Positions 1-8,720 of a DNA stretch of 64,000 nucleotides are shown here, in pieces (the stretch's first letter is position 1; each line of letters opens with the position of its first letter). The stretch comes from an uncultured Oscillospiraceae bacterium (GTDB lineage Bacteria; Bacillota; Clostridia; Oscillospirales; Acutalibacteraceae), in the NCBI GenBank assembly GCA_900554335.1, contig USGT01000007.1:26657-90656 (forward strand). Direction: 5' to 3'. The notes beneath the pieces are model-generated. The model searched no databases. It saw only the letters and a list, made by a program, of their open reading frames with translations, and was not told the origin of the DNA. The position numbers and the translations under genes were made by a program.

Positions 1-1
1 A

Positions 2-253
2 AATAATAGCAAAGTTCTTCACAAAATAACTCCAACGCACTGCGCAACCGTGAAAGATTTTGTATCTTTGGGAAGTTATTGGTACCCGCTTAAATACGCG
101 GCTAATAAATCAAGAAGTAATTACAACTATCTTCTTGGAAACAAAGATTTCAAAGACAAGGCAAACGTCGTGAGTTATGACGACGCTACTGGAAGCGCAT
201 GGTTCACAGAAGAGCTTATAAAAATAAATGAAGAAAGAATGAAAAATAAATAA
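2..253 (+). CDS. C-terminal end of an unrecognised protein (5' cut by window edge)
   Basis: The frame is open from the first bases of the window to a TAA at 251-253, so this is probably the tail of a longer gene rather than a 67-residue protein starting at GTG 50. No ribosome binding site is seen before that GTG. The visible 83 or so residues are polar, rich in Lys, Asn and Tyr, without a membrane segment. I do not recognise the family. It lies 23 bases before the serine hydrolase gene on the same strand, so the two may be co-transcribed. Confidence 0.55.
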   Translation, partial: NNSKVLHKITPTHCATVKDFVSLGSYWYPLKYAANKSRSNYNYLLGNKDFKDKANVVSYDDATGSAWFTEELIKINEERMKNK

Positions 254-276
254 AAAAGAATGGAAAGGTGAGAATT

Positions 277-1422
277 ATGTTAAGAGCTTTTTTTGCAGGA
301 ACAAGTATAAGACCAAGGCATTGGGATTATTTAAATAATCCGCAACCATTTTATGAAGACCACAAAAACGTTGTTTACACAAATGATGGAGATACATTTT
401 CTTATTATTTTCCGGGTTCTTTATCGAAAATCAGCCTTGACCAAGGAAATTACACAATAGAAAAAAACTATAAAAGAGGCGTTGAGATTCTTTCAAGCAA
501 CATCAAAACGCTGCTTAAAGAAGACCCCGGAGAAGAAATTGAAGTTGAAATAGCCGGGCATTCACGAGGTGGAGTTACCGCAACGAGAGTTGCTGAAAAA
601 ATTAAAAGTGAATTTAAAGACCAAAAAAATGTTAAAGTAAACCTCATAACGCTTGACCCAGTTCCAGGCCCAATGCACTTTAAAGATGACGTTAAAATGG
701 AACTTGCCGAGGGCAACAACAATAAAAGCGTCGTTGTTTACACAATGGACACTAAAAAGTTTTTCTACTCCCCTCAGGAAGTTAAAAATTCAGATGTTGT
801 TATTCTTCTCCCGGGTGATCATGAAAGCGTTTACGGCAGAAGAAACCAAAGCCAAAAAGGCGACACGGACGACGTTTACCATTATTACTACAACGGCAAA
901 AGTTGCTCGCTAAGCCAGCTGTTAAACCTTGAAAAAGGCGTTTACATAGCTGACCAAAACTACAACATCCAAAAAATTTCGAAAGAAAACCTAAAACAGT
1001 GCATGGAAGAAATATACAAAAAATGCAAAGACTCAACCCGCCGAAGAATTTTGATAGATTCAATAATAGAAAGATCAAAATTTAGTTTGGATGACATTCT
1101 CGAAGCGAATCCTAGTTATAAAGCGGCTTTCGAAATTAGACTCGATCAAATAGAAGAATTGCCGCTTCTTAGATTATCTATTAATTCTGCACTTGATATG
1201 TTCAAAGGGAATAGTATATTTAAAGTTATGCTTAACAGAGAAGGAGCATACGAGCCTATTTTGCAGGCTAAACACGAATTATTTGAAGCCAAAACTCCGG
1301 ACCCGCAAAAAGCTTGCTTAATTTTAAAAAATGCAAAAGCGGGCAAAGGAGTTTTCACGAGTAAGTTGCTTGATGTAGTTGCAAGAAAAATAAGCAATCG
1401 TTATGCTCTTGAAAAAGCTTAA
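277..1422 (+). CDS. Serine hydrolase with GHSRGG nucleophile elbow, possible lipase-like effector
   Basis: A protein of about 381 residues. The N-terminal half reads as an alpha/beta hydrolase: GHSRGG around residue 95 is a nucleophile elbow, an Asp follows in TLDPVPG near residue 129, and GDHESVYG near 187 offers the triad His. This resembles lipase-3 and DUF2235-like hydrolases by motif only. The C-terminal 150 residues are helical and charged with no family I know. No signal peptide is visible. Start ATG 277 is chosen over GTG 268 because AAAGGTG ends at 270, leaving 6 bases. The next gene follows after 26 bases and may encode an immunity partner (inference). Confidence 0.6.
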   Translation: MLRAFFAGTSIRPRHWDYLNNPQPFYEDHKNVVYTNDGDTFSYYFPGSLSKISLDQGNYTIEKNYKRGVEILSSNIKTLLKEDPGEEIEVEIAGHSRGGVTATRVAEKIKSEFKDQKNVKVNLITLDPVPGPMHFKDDVKMELAEGNNNKSVVVYTMDTKKFFYSPQEVKNSDVVILLPGDHESVYGRRNQSQKGDTDDVYHYYYNGKSCSLSQLLNLEKGVYIADQNYNIQKISKENLKQCMEEIYKKCKDSTRRRILIDSIIERSKFSLDDILEANPSYKAAFEIRLDQIEELPLLRLSINSALDMFKGNSIFKVMLNREGAYEPILQAKHELFEAKTPDPQKACLILKNAKAGKGVFTSKLLDVVARKISNRYALEKA

Positions 1423-1448
1423 CATTATTAAAAAAGGGGGAATCCGTT

Positions 1449-1751
1449 ATGTTTTTTGGAGTATCAACATACGGAATGCCAAGCCTGAAAGTTCAAACTT
1501 ACAACTTGCTTTATGCTAAAGTTCCGCATTCTCCCCAAGAAGCGCTTGATATAGCCATTGAATCCGCAAAGTGGATTTTCGGTGATTCGAAAGTTGATGA
1601 ATATCCCGTTAGAGGAGTTTTGTGCGAAGAGGGCAGATGGAAAGTAAGATTTCTCCCTCCAGAGGCCCTTGAGCAGAACGAAAATAAAGGAATAGAACTG
1701 CAGCTAGGGATGAACACCGGGAAAATAAGATACTGGGATCTAAAAGAATAA
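1449..1751 (+). CDS. Small protein resembling NTF2-fold immunity proteins
   Basis: A 100-residue soluble protein with a strong GGGGG-type ribosome binding site. The layout, an amphipathic helix containing AIESAKWIFG, then a short Trp-containing strand (RWKVRFLPP), then a C-terminal GKIRYWDLK strand, recalls NTF2-fold immunity proteins of polymorphic toxin systems. This is a pattern judgement, not a match I could test. Position directly after a putative lipase and before a terminator fits a toxin-immunity or enzyme-accessory pair. It could equally be an unrelated PepSY-like small protein. Confidence 0.4.
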   Translation: MFFGVSTYGMPSLKVQTYNLLYAKVPHSPQEALDIAIESAKWIFGDSKVDEYPVRGVLCEEGRWKVRFLPPEALEQNENKGIELQLGMNTGKIRYWDLKE

Positions 1752-1758
1752 AAAAATT

Positions 1759-1786
1759 CGCCGATGATTAATTTCATCGGTGTTTT
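1759..1786 (+). terminator. Rho-independent terminator
   Basis: CCGATGA at 1761-1767 pairs with TCATCGG at 1774-1780 around a short loop, followed by TGTTTTATT. It closes the 1449-1751 transcription unit. Confidence 0.8.
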
Positions 1787-1827
1787 ATTAGAATTTTGAA
1801 AATAAATCATATTTATCAAGAAAAGTA

Positions 1828-1856
1828 TTGAAAAAATTATTTCTTTTAAATATAAT
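1828..1856 (+). promoter_or_regulatory. SigA-type promoter for 1897-2331
   Basis: TTGAAA at 1828-1833 and TATAAT at 1851-1856 are separated by 17 bases, 40 bases before the start codon of the next gene. Confidence 0.65.
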
Positions 1857-1896
1857 TATCTAAAATGGCTTTATTGTATTTTGGGAGGTCATAGTA

Positions 1897-2331
1897 ATGA
1901 TTGAAAAAATTAAAGCAAAAATGACGAAAAAAACTTTCTTGCTAATCGGGGCTCTTATCATCACGGTTTTTGCTGCGGTATTTTTTGCGATTTCATCCAA
2001 AACCAAAAAAGAAGTGAACTTCAAAAATATTTACAGCGTTTATTGCTCGCCTGTTTGGGCCAAGCTTAGCGAAGATGGCAATTATCTTTCTGTTGACACA
2101 AACCCGCGCGACAAAAGCAGCCAAGGAATGGCGAATCCTGAAGCTTACAAAGCTGTGGAAGACATCAATAAAGCGCTCAAATTGCCAAGCAATTTGATGG
2201 ATAAAATGGATAAAACAAGTTACTCGGACGGCAAACAAACCGAAACTTTTGAAGATTTGGGCATTGAAGTTTCGTGGATATATTACCCCGACAAGGGCCT
2301 CGAAGTGACTTACAAAAAAATTAGCACCTAA
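1897..2331 (+). CDS. Membrane-anchored small protein of unknown function
   Basis: A 144-residue protein with Lys-rich N-terminus and one hydrophobic segment at about residues 14-32, so a signal anchor or signal peptide without lipobox. The remaining 110 residues should lie outside the membrane and are polar. No known domain is recognised. GGGAGG precedes the ATG. It has its own promoter and ends in a terminator shared with the convergent recR. Confidence 0.7.
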   Translation: MIEKIKAKMTKKTFLLIGALIITVFAAVFFAISSKTKKEVNFKNIYSVYCSPVWAKLSEDGNYLSVDTNPRDKSSQGMANPEAYKAVEDINKALKLPSNLMDKMDKTSYSDGKQTETFEDLGIEVSWIYYPDKGLEVTYKKIST

Positions 2332-2345
2332 TTCTAGGTGCTTTT
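2322..2345. terminator. Bidirectional terminator between two convergent genes
   Basis: GCACCTA at 2324-2330 pairs with TAGGTGC at 2335-2341. A-rich sequence lies to the left and TTTTAATT to the right, so it can serve both strands. Both stop codons are inside the stem. Confidence 0.8.
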
Positions 2346-2948
2346 AATTATTTCGTTTCTTCCGGCTATTGCTCTTGAAAGCGTTACTTCGTCGGCATAT
2401 TCAAGCGTTGCGCCGATTGGTATTCCGTAAGCAAGCCTCGTTATTTTAACTCCTGAATTTGCAAGAAGCTTTGAAATGTACATCGAAGTTGCTTCGCCTT
2501 CAACCGTTGGGTTTGTTGCCATTATGATTTCTTTGATTTTTCCTTCGCGCACTCTTTTTATGAGCTCTAAAATTTTGATTTCATCAGGCCCGATTGCGTT
2601 AAGCGGCGAAATAACCCCGTGAAGAACATGGTAAAGCCCGTCAAATTCCCCCGTTCTTTCGATTGCTTCAATGTCTCTTGAGTCTTCCACAACGCAAACT
2701 ATAGAATCATCCCTCGCGGAATTAGAGCATATTTCGCAAACGTCTTTGTCGGTAAAACTGCAGCAAACTTTGCAATATTTAACTTTCGATTGAGCCTCTA
2801 AAATAGCTTCGGCGAAGTCTTTTGCGTCTTCTTTTGGCATTCCAAGAACGTGGTAAGCAAGCCTTCTTGCGGATTTTTTTCCAATTCCGGGCAAGCGCTC
2901 GAAATGCTCGATTAATTTGATTAGATAAATACTGTTATATTTCCACAT
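2334..2948 (-). CDS. recR: Recombination mediator RecR
   Basis: RecR, 204 residues, works with RecF and RecO to load RecA at gaps. The N-terminal helix-hairpin-helix (LPGIGKKSARR, residues 19-29), a four-Cys zinc finger (C-x2-C and C-x2-C within residues 58-74), and the Toprim domain beginning VCVVEDSRDIEAIE are all seen. ATNPTVEGEAT is the conserved Toprim-associated loop. Length is typical. It is the last gene of ffs-dnaX-ybaB-recR, starting 5 bases after ybaB ends. No clear ribosome binding site precedes the ATG, so translational coupling is likely. Confidence 0.97.
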   Translation of the reverse strand: MWKYNSIYLIKLIEHFERLPGIGKKSARRLAYHVLGMPKEDAKDFAEAILEAQSKVKYCKVCCSFTDKDVCEICSNSARDDSIVCVVEDSRDIEAIERTGEFDGLYHVLHGVISPLNAIGPDEIKILELIKRVREGKIKEIIMATNPTVEGEATSMYISKLLANSGVKITRLAYGIPIGATLEYADEVTLSRAIAGRNEIIKST

Positions 2949-2953
2949 ATTGC

Positions 2954-3292
2954 TTAAAACATATTTGGCAAGTTCATTTTGCCGGAAATATTTTCAAAGG
3001 CGCTGTCTTTTTCAGTAGTCGCTTTTTTTATTGCTTCGTTTGTAGCAGCCATTATCATGTCAGCGAGCATTTCTGAGTCTTCAGGGTCAATGACTTCGGG
3101 TTTGATTTCAATATTCGTGATTTCAAGCTTGCCGCTTACGGTAACTTTAACGGCTTCTCCGCCTGAGGTTGCGCTGTAGCTTTTGCTTTCAAGTTCCTTC
3201 GTGGTTTTTTCCATTTCTTCTTGAGCTTTTTGAGCTCTTGCCATCAATTCTTGCATGTTAGGTGCGCTTTGCTTTGGTAATCTTACTTTCAT
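2954..3292 (-). CDS. ybaB: Nucleoid-associated protein YbaB/EbfC
   Basis: A 112-residue YbaB/EbfC family DNA-binding protein. The family signature is visible: an N-terminal coiled helix with PNMQELMARAQKAQEEM, the strand VKVTVSGKLEITNIEI, and the acidic helix DPEDSEMLADMI. Its start codon overlaps the dnaX stop in an ATGA arrangement, and recR follows, the arrangement conserved across bacteria. Confidence 0.95.
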   Translation of the reverse strand: MKVRLPKQSAPNMQELMARAQKAQEEMEKTTKELESKSYSATSGGEAVKVTVSGKLEITNIEIKPEVIDPEDSEMLADMIMAATNEAIKKATTEKDSAFENISGKMNLPNMF

Positions 3293-4746
3293 TTTTCTGT
3301 TTCCTCCTGATTTATTTCTACATCTATATTACTCGTTTTTGCGCTGTTAATCAAGTTATCGAGTGCGCTTGGTTTTTCCTCAATTTTTTTCTTGTTGTAT
3401 GGCCCAATGCTGTAAGCCTTGCCGAGAACTTTGCTTATAATGCTTTTCAGGCTGGCTCTTAATTCTGCTTTTTTAAGAAACTCGAAAGCCATCGTATTTT
3501 CAGATTCTATCAAGATGTAATTGCCGCTTTTGTGCGCTTTTGAGTCTTTAAGTGAGATGTAAAGCGCTTTTAGGGAAGAATCTTTTTTCATTTCATTTAG
3601 AACCGCTTGCCAGTAGTTCTCGTCTGTTACTTGCACGGGTTTTGCTTCGGGCTCTTTTGCTGCTTTTTCAGGTTTGATTTCGGGAGTTTTTTCGCCTGAG
3701 AATCTAAGGCAAAGCTTCACCGCAGCCATTTCCATTTCGAGCTTTTTATCCGCCGAAGTGCTCATGTTTTTCCTTGCGTTTTTGAGAACTTCAAGCGAGT
3801 AAAGAACGTCATTCAGGCTAATTTTCGCAAGATTTTCTTCTTTTGGCGAAGCACCTGAAGTCTTCGAAATCATTAAATCTCTGAAATTTGAAATCATTTC
3901 TTCGCAGAGCTTGGCCATGTTTCCTGATTGCTTGTAAATTTCGTCTATTTTTTCAAGCGCAGCAGGGCAGTCGTGTGAAATCATAAGAGAAATCAAATCC
4001 GAAACTGCGCCCAAATCCGCTATTCCGAGCATGTTTCTCACGAATTTTTCGTCAATAATTTTTTCGCAAGAACCCCGGCACTGGTCAAGAATCGAAAGGG
4101 CGTCCCTCATTGCGCCGTCAGCTGCAAGAGCAATGGCCGAAACGGCTTTGTCTTCGATTTCAATGTTTTCTTCGTGGCAGATGTATTTTATTCTCTTTTC
4201 GATTGCTTCCTGCGAAAGCCTGTAAAATCTGAATTTCTGGCACCGCGAAATTATGGTTAAAGGAAGCTTTTGAAGCTCAGTTGTAGCCAAAATGAAAACG
4301 ACGTGTTTCGGCGGTTCTTCGAGCGTTTTTAAAAATGCATTAAATGCACCGGGGGAAAGCATGTGCACTTCGTCGACGATGTAAACTCTGTATTTACATT
4401 TGCTCGGCGTGAAAACGATTTCTTCGCGCATATCTCTTATGTTCTCAACGCCGTTGTTGCTCGCAGCGTCAATTTCAGAAACGTCAAGGCAAGTCTCATT
4501 TTCAATGCTTTGGCAGCTTTCGCACTTCCCGCACGGGCTGCCGTCAACCGGGTTTTCGCAGTTAATAGCCTTGGCAAGAATTTTCGCGCAAGAGGTTTTT
4601 CCCGTGCCTCTTGAACCCGTGAAAAGGTAAGCATGAGAAATTCTTTTTGAAGCAACTTCATTTTTTAAAATTTTAGTCACATGGTCTTGGCCAATAACAT
4701 CTTCAAAGGTTTTCGGCCGCCATTTTCGGTAAAGAGTCTTATACAA
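3289..4746 (-). CDS. dnaX: DNA polymerase III subunits gamma/tau
   Basis: DnaX, 485 residues, the clamp-loader ATPase. Walker A GSRGTGKTS is near residue 45, followed by a four-Cys zinc module (C-x8-C-x2-C-x2-C), DEVHML in the Walker B region, and the SRC sensor of the AAA fold (ISRCQKFRF). The C-terminal part beyond residue 360 is a variable tau-like tail. Start is TTG, with GAGG 9 bases upstream. It lies just after the SRP RNA gene, and its last four bases overlap ybaB. Confidence 0.96.
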   Translation of the reverse strand: MYKTLYRKWRPKTFEDVIGQDHVTKILKNEVASKRISHAYLFTGSRGTGKTSCAKILAKAINCENPVDGSPCGKCESCQSIENETCLDVSEIDAASNNGVENIRDMREEIVFTPSKCKYRVYIVDEVHMLSPGAFNAFLKTLEEPPKHVVFILATTELQKLPLTIISRCQKFRFYRLSQEAIEKRIKYICHEENIEIEDKAVSAIALAADGAMRDALSILDQCRGSCEKIIDEKFVRNMLGIADLGAVSDLISLMISHDCPAALEKIDEIYKQSGNMAKLCEEMISNFRDLMISKTSGASPKEENLAKISLNDVLYSLEVLKNARKNMSTSADKKLEMEMAAVKLCLRFSGEKTPEIKPEKAAKEPEAKPVQVTDENYWQAVLNEMKKDSSLKALYISLKDSKAHKSGNYILIESENTMAFEFLKKAELRASLKSIISKVLGKAYSIGPYNKKKIEEKPSALDNLINSAKTSNIDVEINQEETEK

Positions 4747-4773
4747 TTTTCATAACCTCGCTAAAATCAGAAT

Positions 4774-4925
4774 AAAAAATCATGTAATCTAACATGCAGT
4801 AGAGAGAATTAACCATATCGCACGGAACATATTGCTTAATGCTGCTCGGTTCCCCGCCTGACATGGTTCACAATCATCCGTCGCATGGCACCCACCCCAA
4901 CTGCATGTTGGATTACACGCCCCTT
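4774..4925 (-). ncRNA. ffs: Signal recognition particle RNA
   Basis: On the minus strand the transcript has a long closing helix: GTAATC and CAACATGCAGT near 4890-4916 pair with ACTGCATGTTAGATTAC near 4782-4800. The tip contains AACCATGTCAGG and GGGGAACCGAGCAGC, the Ffh-binding element around a GGAA-type loop. The 3' strand of the closing helix runs into ATTTTTTATT and so doubles as a terminator. About 150 nt, between the 4.5S and the large Bacillus forms. It sits directly upstream of dnaX, as in many Firmicutes. Ends are approximate. Confidence 0.88.
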
Positions 4926-5011
4926 GATAATTATATTAGGTAGTTATAATATTATTATATAAGTTTATTCAAAAAATGCAATACTTAATTTTATTTTTTA
5001 AGGAGGAAATT

Positions 5012-6115
5012 TTGAAAGTTAAAATTGCTCACTGTGCCGATTTGCATTTGGAATCGAAATCAGAAACAAAAAACTACGAAATTAAAGAAACTTTTTTAAA
5101 TATGCTAGGAATTTGCAAGAGCGAAAACGTTGACTTTTTGCTTATTTCAGGCGATTTTTTTGATGACACAGACGTAAGTGAGAAAGCTCTCATATGGGTT
5201 AAAAATGAGCTTGAAAATTTCGGTTTAAAAACGATTATTTCGCCAGGGAACCATGACCCTTTCACGAATGATTCACCATACAACAAAGGCATTTGGCCCA
5301 AAAACGTTTATATTTTCAAAGAAAATAAATTAACTCACTTTGACTTCCCGGAACTTAAAACGAAAATTTTCGGTGCGGCTTTCACGAGCATTTACCAAAA
5401 AAAGACGCTTTTTAACCTGAAAGAAAATTTAGATAGCGATTTTCTAAACATCTGCGTTATGCACGGAACAATGACTAATTCAAGCGATGAATTTTATAAT
5501 CCCATTAGCCCTTCGAAAATTGAAGAAAGCGGGTTTGATTACGCTGCTTTGGGGCATATTCACAAACGAAGCGAGATTTTAAAACTCGGCAAGACTTTTT
5601 GCGCATATTCCGGCTCAATTTGCCCAAAGGGCTTTTCTGAAATGGGCGCGAAAGGAATTTACATAGGCGAAATTTCTAAAAATGAGCAGAGTTTTAAATT
5701 TAAAAAGGTTTGCAAGCATTCTTACGAAAAATTCACACTGGATATTTCAGGCGTTAGCAATATTTCTGAATTCATTTTAGAAAGCATAAAGTCGAATTTT
5801 GGCGAAGACTTTGAAAATAATTCCTATGAAATAACTTTAACTGGCGAAATTGAAGAAGAATTTAATTTTGACATTGAAGCAATAAAGCTCTCTTTGAGCA
5901 GGCATCTTCATTTTGTGAGAATTAAAGACAAAACCGAAACCAAAATTGACCTTGCGAAACTAAACCTCAGGAATGATTTTAAAAGCCTTTTTATAAAAGA
6001 AGCTTTGAAGCATATTAGCGTGGCTGAAACCAAAGAAGAAAAAGAAATTGCCAAAGCCGCATTAAAGCTGGGTTTGAGGGCTTTCACAGAGGATGTGACT
6101 TACAATGATAATTAA
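5012..6115 (+). CDS. YhaO/SbcD-like DNA repair metallophosphoesterase
   Basis: A 367-residue calcineurin-like nuclease subunit. Metal ligands are visible in order: CADLHLE at the N-terminus, SGDFFDD near residue 47, PGNHDPF near 77, an MHGT His near 150, and GHIHKR near 180. A C-terminal 130-residue cap follows. The first 12 codons of the longer frame are excluded because AGGAGG lies 5 bases before TTG 5012, giving MKVKIAHCADLH. The next gene starts inside this one (11-base overlap) and encodes the SMC-like partner, as in yhaO-yhaN and sbcD-sbcC pairs. Confidence 0.88.
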   Translation: MKVKIAHCADLHLESKSETKNYEIKETFLNMLGICKSENVDFLLISGDFFDDTDVSEKALIWVKNELENFGLKTIISPGNHDPFTNDSPYNKGIWPKNVYIFKENKLTHFDFPELKTKIFGAAFTSIYQKKTLFNLKENLDSDFLNICVMHGTMTNSSDEFYNPISPSKIEESGFDYAALGHIHKRSEILKLGKTFCAYSGSICPKGFSEMGAKGIYIGEISKNEQSFKFKKVCKHSYEKFTLDISGVSNISEFILESIKSNFGEDFENNSYEITLTGEIEEEFNFDIEAIKLSLSRHLHFVRIKDKTETKIDLAKLNLRNDFKSLFIKEALKHISVAETKEEKEIAKAALKLGLRAFTEDVTYNDN

Positions 6116-8534
6116 AAAAATTAAAATAAAAAACTTCGGAAAATTCAAAGATAAAAGCCTAGATTTTTCCCCAGGGGTTCAGGTTGTTTACGGGCCGAAT
6201 GAAGCCGGGAAATCAACTTTGATGGAACTGATAAAACTGATGCTTTACAGCCGCAGAAAAGGCACTTCAACAAGCAGCGAAGACAAAATTTTAAGAAGCA
6301 AATTCTTGCCTTGGGATAAATCCTCGATGTGCGCGATGATGGAATTTAGCCATGAAGGAAACGACTATTTTCTTCAAAAAGAAATCCACGAATCTTCGGT
6401 TTTGAAAGATGTTACCGTGCTTCAAAATCTCTCTTCGGGGCAAAACGTTAACCTTGGCAAGCGCCAAGAAGTGGGGGAATATCTTTTTTCGCTTGATCTG
6501 GCCAGTTTTGAAAGAGGCAGCTTCATAGAAGACCTTGGCAAAGCAGGGTTTGAAAACATTAAAACTTCCGATGATAGTATTCTTAACAAAATGCTCAATC
6601 TTTCGCAAACGGGCGAAACAGAGGTCTGCGCGGTTAAAGTTATGGCTCGCCTGGACGACGCCATAAAAGAAATGGAAAGAGCACGTGGCAAATCCGGGAA
6701 AATTCCTTCGCTTAAAACCGAAATTGCTGGCATTAAAAGCGAGATTAAAACTTTGAAAGATGAAGAAAAAGAAAATTTCGAGCTTTTGGAAAAATCAGCT
6801 GAGATTAAAAAATTAATGGCCGAGAAAAAAGAAATCGAAAATAAATTGGAAGCAGCCGAGAACCTAAGAAAAATTGCCGACGTAGAAAATCTCGTGAAAA
6901 AAATGAAAGCATCAGAAGGAAAGATTAAAAACCTTAAAACTCTTGAAGAAAAAATTAATGAGCTCAAGGATTTAAGCACGGATTTAAACCTTTGCATGCT
7001 TAGCGTGAAAAGGCAAAAAGATGTTACCGAAAAGCTTGCTTGCACTGAAATTTCGGAAGAAGAAACCGAGAGGATAAGCAAATTTCTTAAAAATGAAGAG
7101 ATTTTAAAAGACAATTTAAGCGAAGTGAGAAACGCTTTTAACTTCAAAAATTCAAGCGATTTAAAGGCTTTTGAAAATAATCAAAAAATTTTGGATTTGG
7201 CTGCAAAATACGAAAAAAATCTTGAAGATGCAAAATCTTGCCAGAATATTTTTGAAGCTAAAGACGAAACTGACGCAAAAGAATTAAATTCATATAATAA
7301 AGAAAAAGTGATTTTTGCCGCGCTTTGCGTGATTTTTGCCGCTTCGCTGTTTTTTGCCCCGATGCCTGTTTACCTAATCGCTTTAGCGCTTACCGCAATC
7401 GAAGCTTTCAGAATTTTTAAAATTAAATCTAAAATTGAAAGCAAAAAGAGAGCCCAAAATAGCGCCAAAGAAAGCATTTTTAAAGCTGAAAATGAGGCAG
7501 AAAATTTAAAAAATGAAATTTTAGAGCTCATAAAATCCGAAGAAGAAAATTTGCAAAAAAAGCTTCAGATTCAAAAGCAAATGATAAATAATTTCTTAGC
7601 AAGCAAAAAAGCAAATTCAGTCAAAGAATTTTATGAAAATTACGCTAAATTTCAAAACCTTTCGCAAAATAAATTTATGCTTAAGAATTTAGAAGTTAAA
7701 TTTGAAAATTTGAAAAAAAGATTCTTGGAAGCCGCTAAAGCGAAAGATTTAAACTCAGCAAACGAAAACTTGGCCAGGCTTTGCGCTCAAAAAGAAGAAA
7801 TAACCAAGCAAAAAAACGAAATCCTAGCCACGGCAAGTGCGCTCAGAGTGAATGGCCTTAGCCTCAAAGAACTTGAAGAAAAACTCGAAAATTTGAAACT
7901 TAAATCAGTGGATTTTTCTGAAGAAAACACCGAAACTTTGGCCAAAAGACTAGAAGTTCTTAAATCGCTTGAACTTGAAAACGCATATATTGAAGCAATG
8001 AAAAAAATAAAAATTCCTGAAAAAACACTAGGCGATTTAACCGCTGAGCTTGAAACAAAAAAAGAAGACTTAACTTCTGCAAGCAGCTATTTCGAAAGCC
8101 TTAAACTCGCGAAAAAATGCATCGAAAAAGCCTCGATTGAAATAAGGAAAAATTTCAACCCGAAATTAAACAAGGAAGCTTCTAAGATTTTTAGCAACCT
8201 AACCGGCGGAAAATATGAAAATATTTATATCGGCAATAATTACGGAATTTTGGCTGAATATCAACTAATGCAACGAAACCTTGAAAACCTCAGCAGTGGC
8301 ACGATTGACCAGGCTTATCTTTCTTTGAGAATTGCAATTTCAAAACTAATTTGCAAAAATCAAGTTCCGCTCATTTTAGACGATACTTTAGTTCGATATG
8401 ATCTTAAAAGAATGGAAAATGCACTTGAGTTTTTCAAAAATAATGAAGAAATTTCTCAAACAATAATTTTCACATGCCATGATTACATAGTTAAAGCTGC
8501 TCAGAGCCAAGGAATAACAACAATAAAAATTTAA
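6105..8534 (+). CDS. YhaN-like AAA/SMC ATPase, partner of the preceding nuclease
   Basis: An 809-residue SMC/Rad50-type ATPase. Walker A GPNEAGKST is at residues 29-37, long coiled coils cover residues 160-400 and 450-690, and the C-terminus has an ABC-like signature (NLSSGTIDQAYLSLR) and Walker B (LILDDTLVRYD). Two hydrophobic segments near residues 403-440 interrupt the coiled coil, a feature of YhaN-type proteins and absent from SbcC, suggesting membrane association. There is no Rad50 zinc hook (CxxC) at the apex. Probably forms a DNA-end processing complex with the preceding gene product. Confidence 0.85.
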   Translation: MIIKKIKIKNFGKFKDKSLDFSPGVQVVYGPNEAGKSTLMELIKLMLYSRRKGTSTSSEDKILRSKFLPWDKSSMCAMMEFSHEGNDYFLQKEIHESSVLKDVTVLQNLSSGQNVNLGKRQEVGEYLFSLDLASFERGSFIEDLGKAGFENIKTSDDSILNKMLNLSQTGETEVCAVKVMARLDDAIKEMERARGKSGKIPSLKTEIAGIKSEIKTLKDEEKENFELLEKSAEIKKLMAEKKEIENKLEAAENLRKIADVENLVKKMKASEGKIKNLKTLEEKINELKDLSTDLNLCMLSVKRQKDVTEKLACTEISEEETERISKFLKNEEILKDNLSEVRNAFNFKNSSDLKAFENNQKILDLAAKYEKNLEDAKSCQNIFEAKDETDAKELNSYNKEKVIFAALCVIFAASLFFAPMPVYLIALALTAIEAFRIFKIKSKIESKKRAQNSAKESIFKAENEAENLKNEILELIKSEEENLQKKLQIQKQMINNFLASKKANSVKEFYENYAKFQNLSQNKFMLKNLEVKFENLKKRFLEAAKAKDLNSANENLARLCAQKEEITKQKNEILATASALRVNGLSLKELEEKLENLKLKSVDFSEENTETLAKRLEVLKSLELENAYIEAMKKIKIPEKTLGDLTAELETKKEDLTSASSYFESLKLAKKCIEKASIEIRKNFNPKLNKEASKIFSNLTGGKYENIYIGNNYGILAEYQLMQRNLENLSSGTIDQAYLSLRIAISKLICKNQVPLILDDTLVRYDLKRMENALEFFKNNEEISQTIIFTCHDYIVKAAQSQGITTIKI

Positions 8535-8566
8535 ACCATCAGGATTTATTTCCAGATGGTTTTTGT
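8534..8566 (+). terminator. Rho-independent terminator after the yhaO-yhaN-like operon
   Basis: AACCATC at 8534-8540 pairs with GATGGTT at 8555-8561, followed by TTTTG. Confidence 0.75.
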
Positions 8567-8613
8567 TATATATTATAATTTTAGTGAAAAAATTAAAAAA
8601 CTTGTATAAATAC

Positions 8614-8641
8614 TTGACAAAATATTTTCAATAACTATAAT
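8614..8641 (+). promoter_or_regulatory. SigA-type promoter for 8721-9611
   Basis: TTGACA at 8614-8619 and TATAAT at 8636-8641 with a 16-base spacer, both perfect consensus hexamers. Confidence 0.8.
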
Positions 8642-8655
8642 AAGTTGTGTATTGT

Positions 8656-8678
8656 AAATTGTGCACACAGTACAATTT
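8656..8678. promoter_or_regulatory. Inverted repeat just after the promoter, candidate operator
   Basis: AAATTGT at 8656-8662 and ACAATTT at 8672-8678 form a perfect 7-base inverted repeat with a 9-base spacer, beginning about 15 bases after the -10 box, where a repressor would block initiation. No regulator gene is adjacent, so the cognate protein is unknown. Confidence 0.4.
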
Positions 8679-8720
8679 AATTTAAATTTATCAATTATTT
8701 TTATTTAAGGAGGAATTACT

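Noticed and set aside
6291..7147. Long reading frames antisense to the yhaN-like gene
   Set aside because: Low-complexity Ser/Phe/Leu products with no ribosome site; they mirror the Lys/Glu-rich coiled coil on the coding strand.
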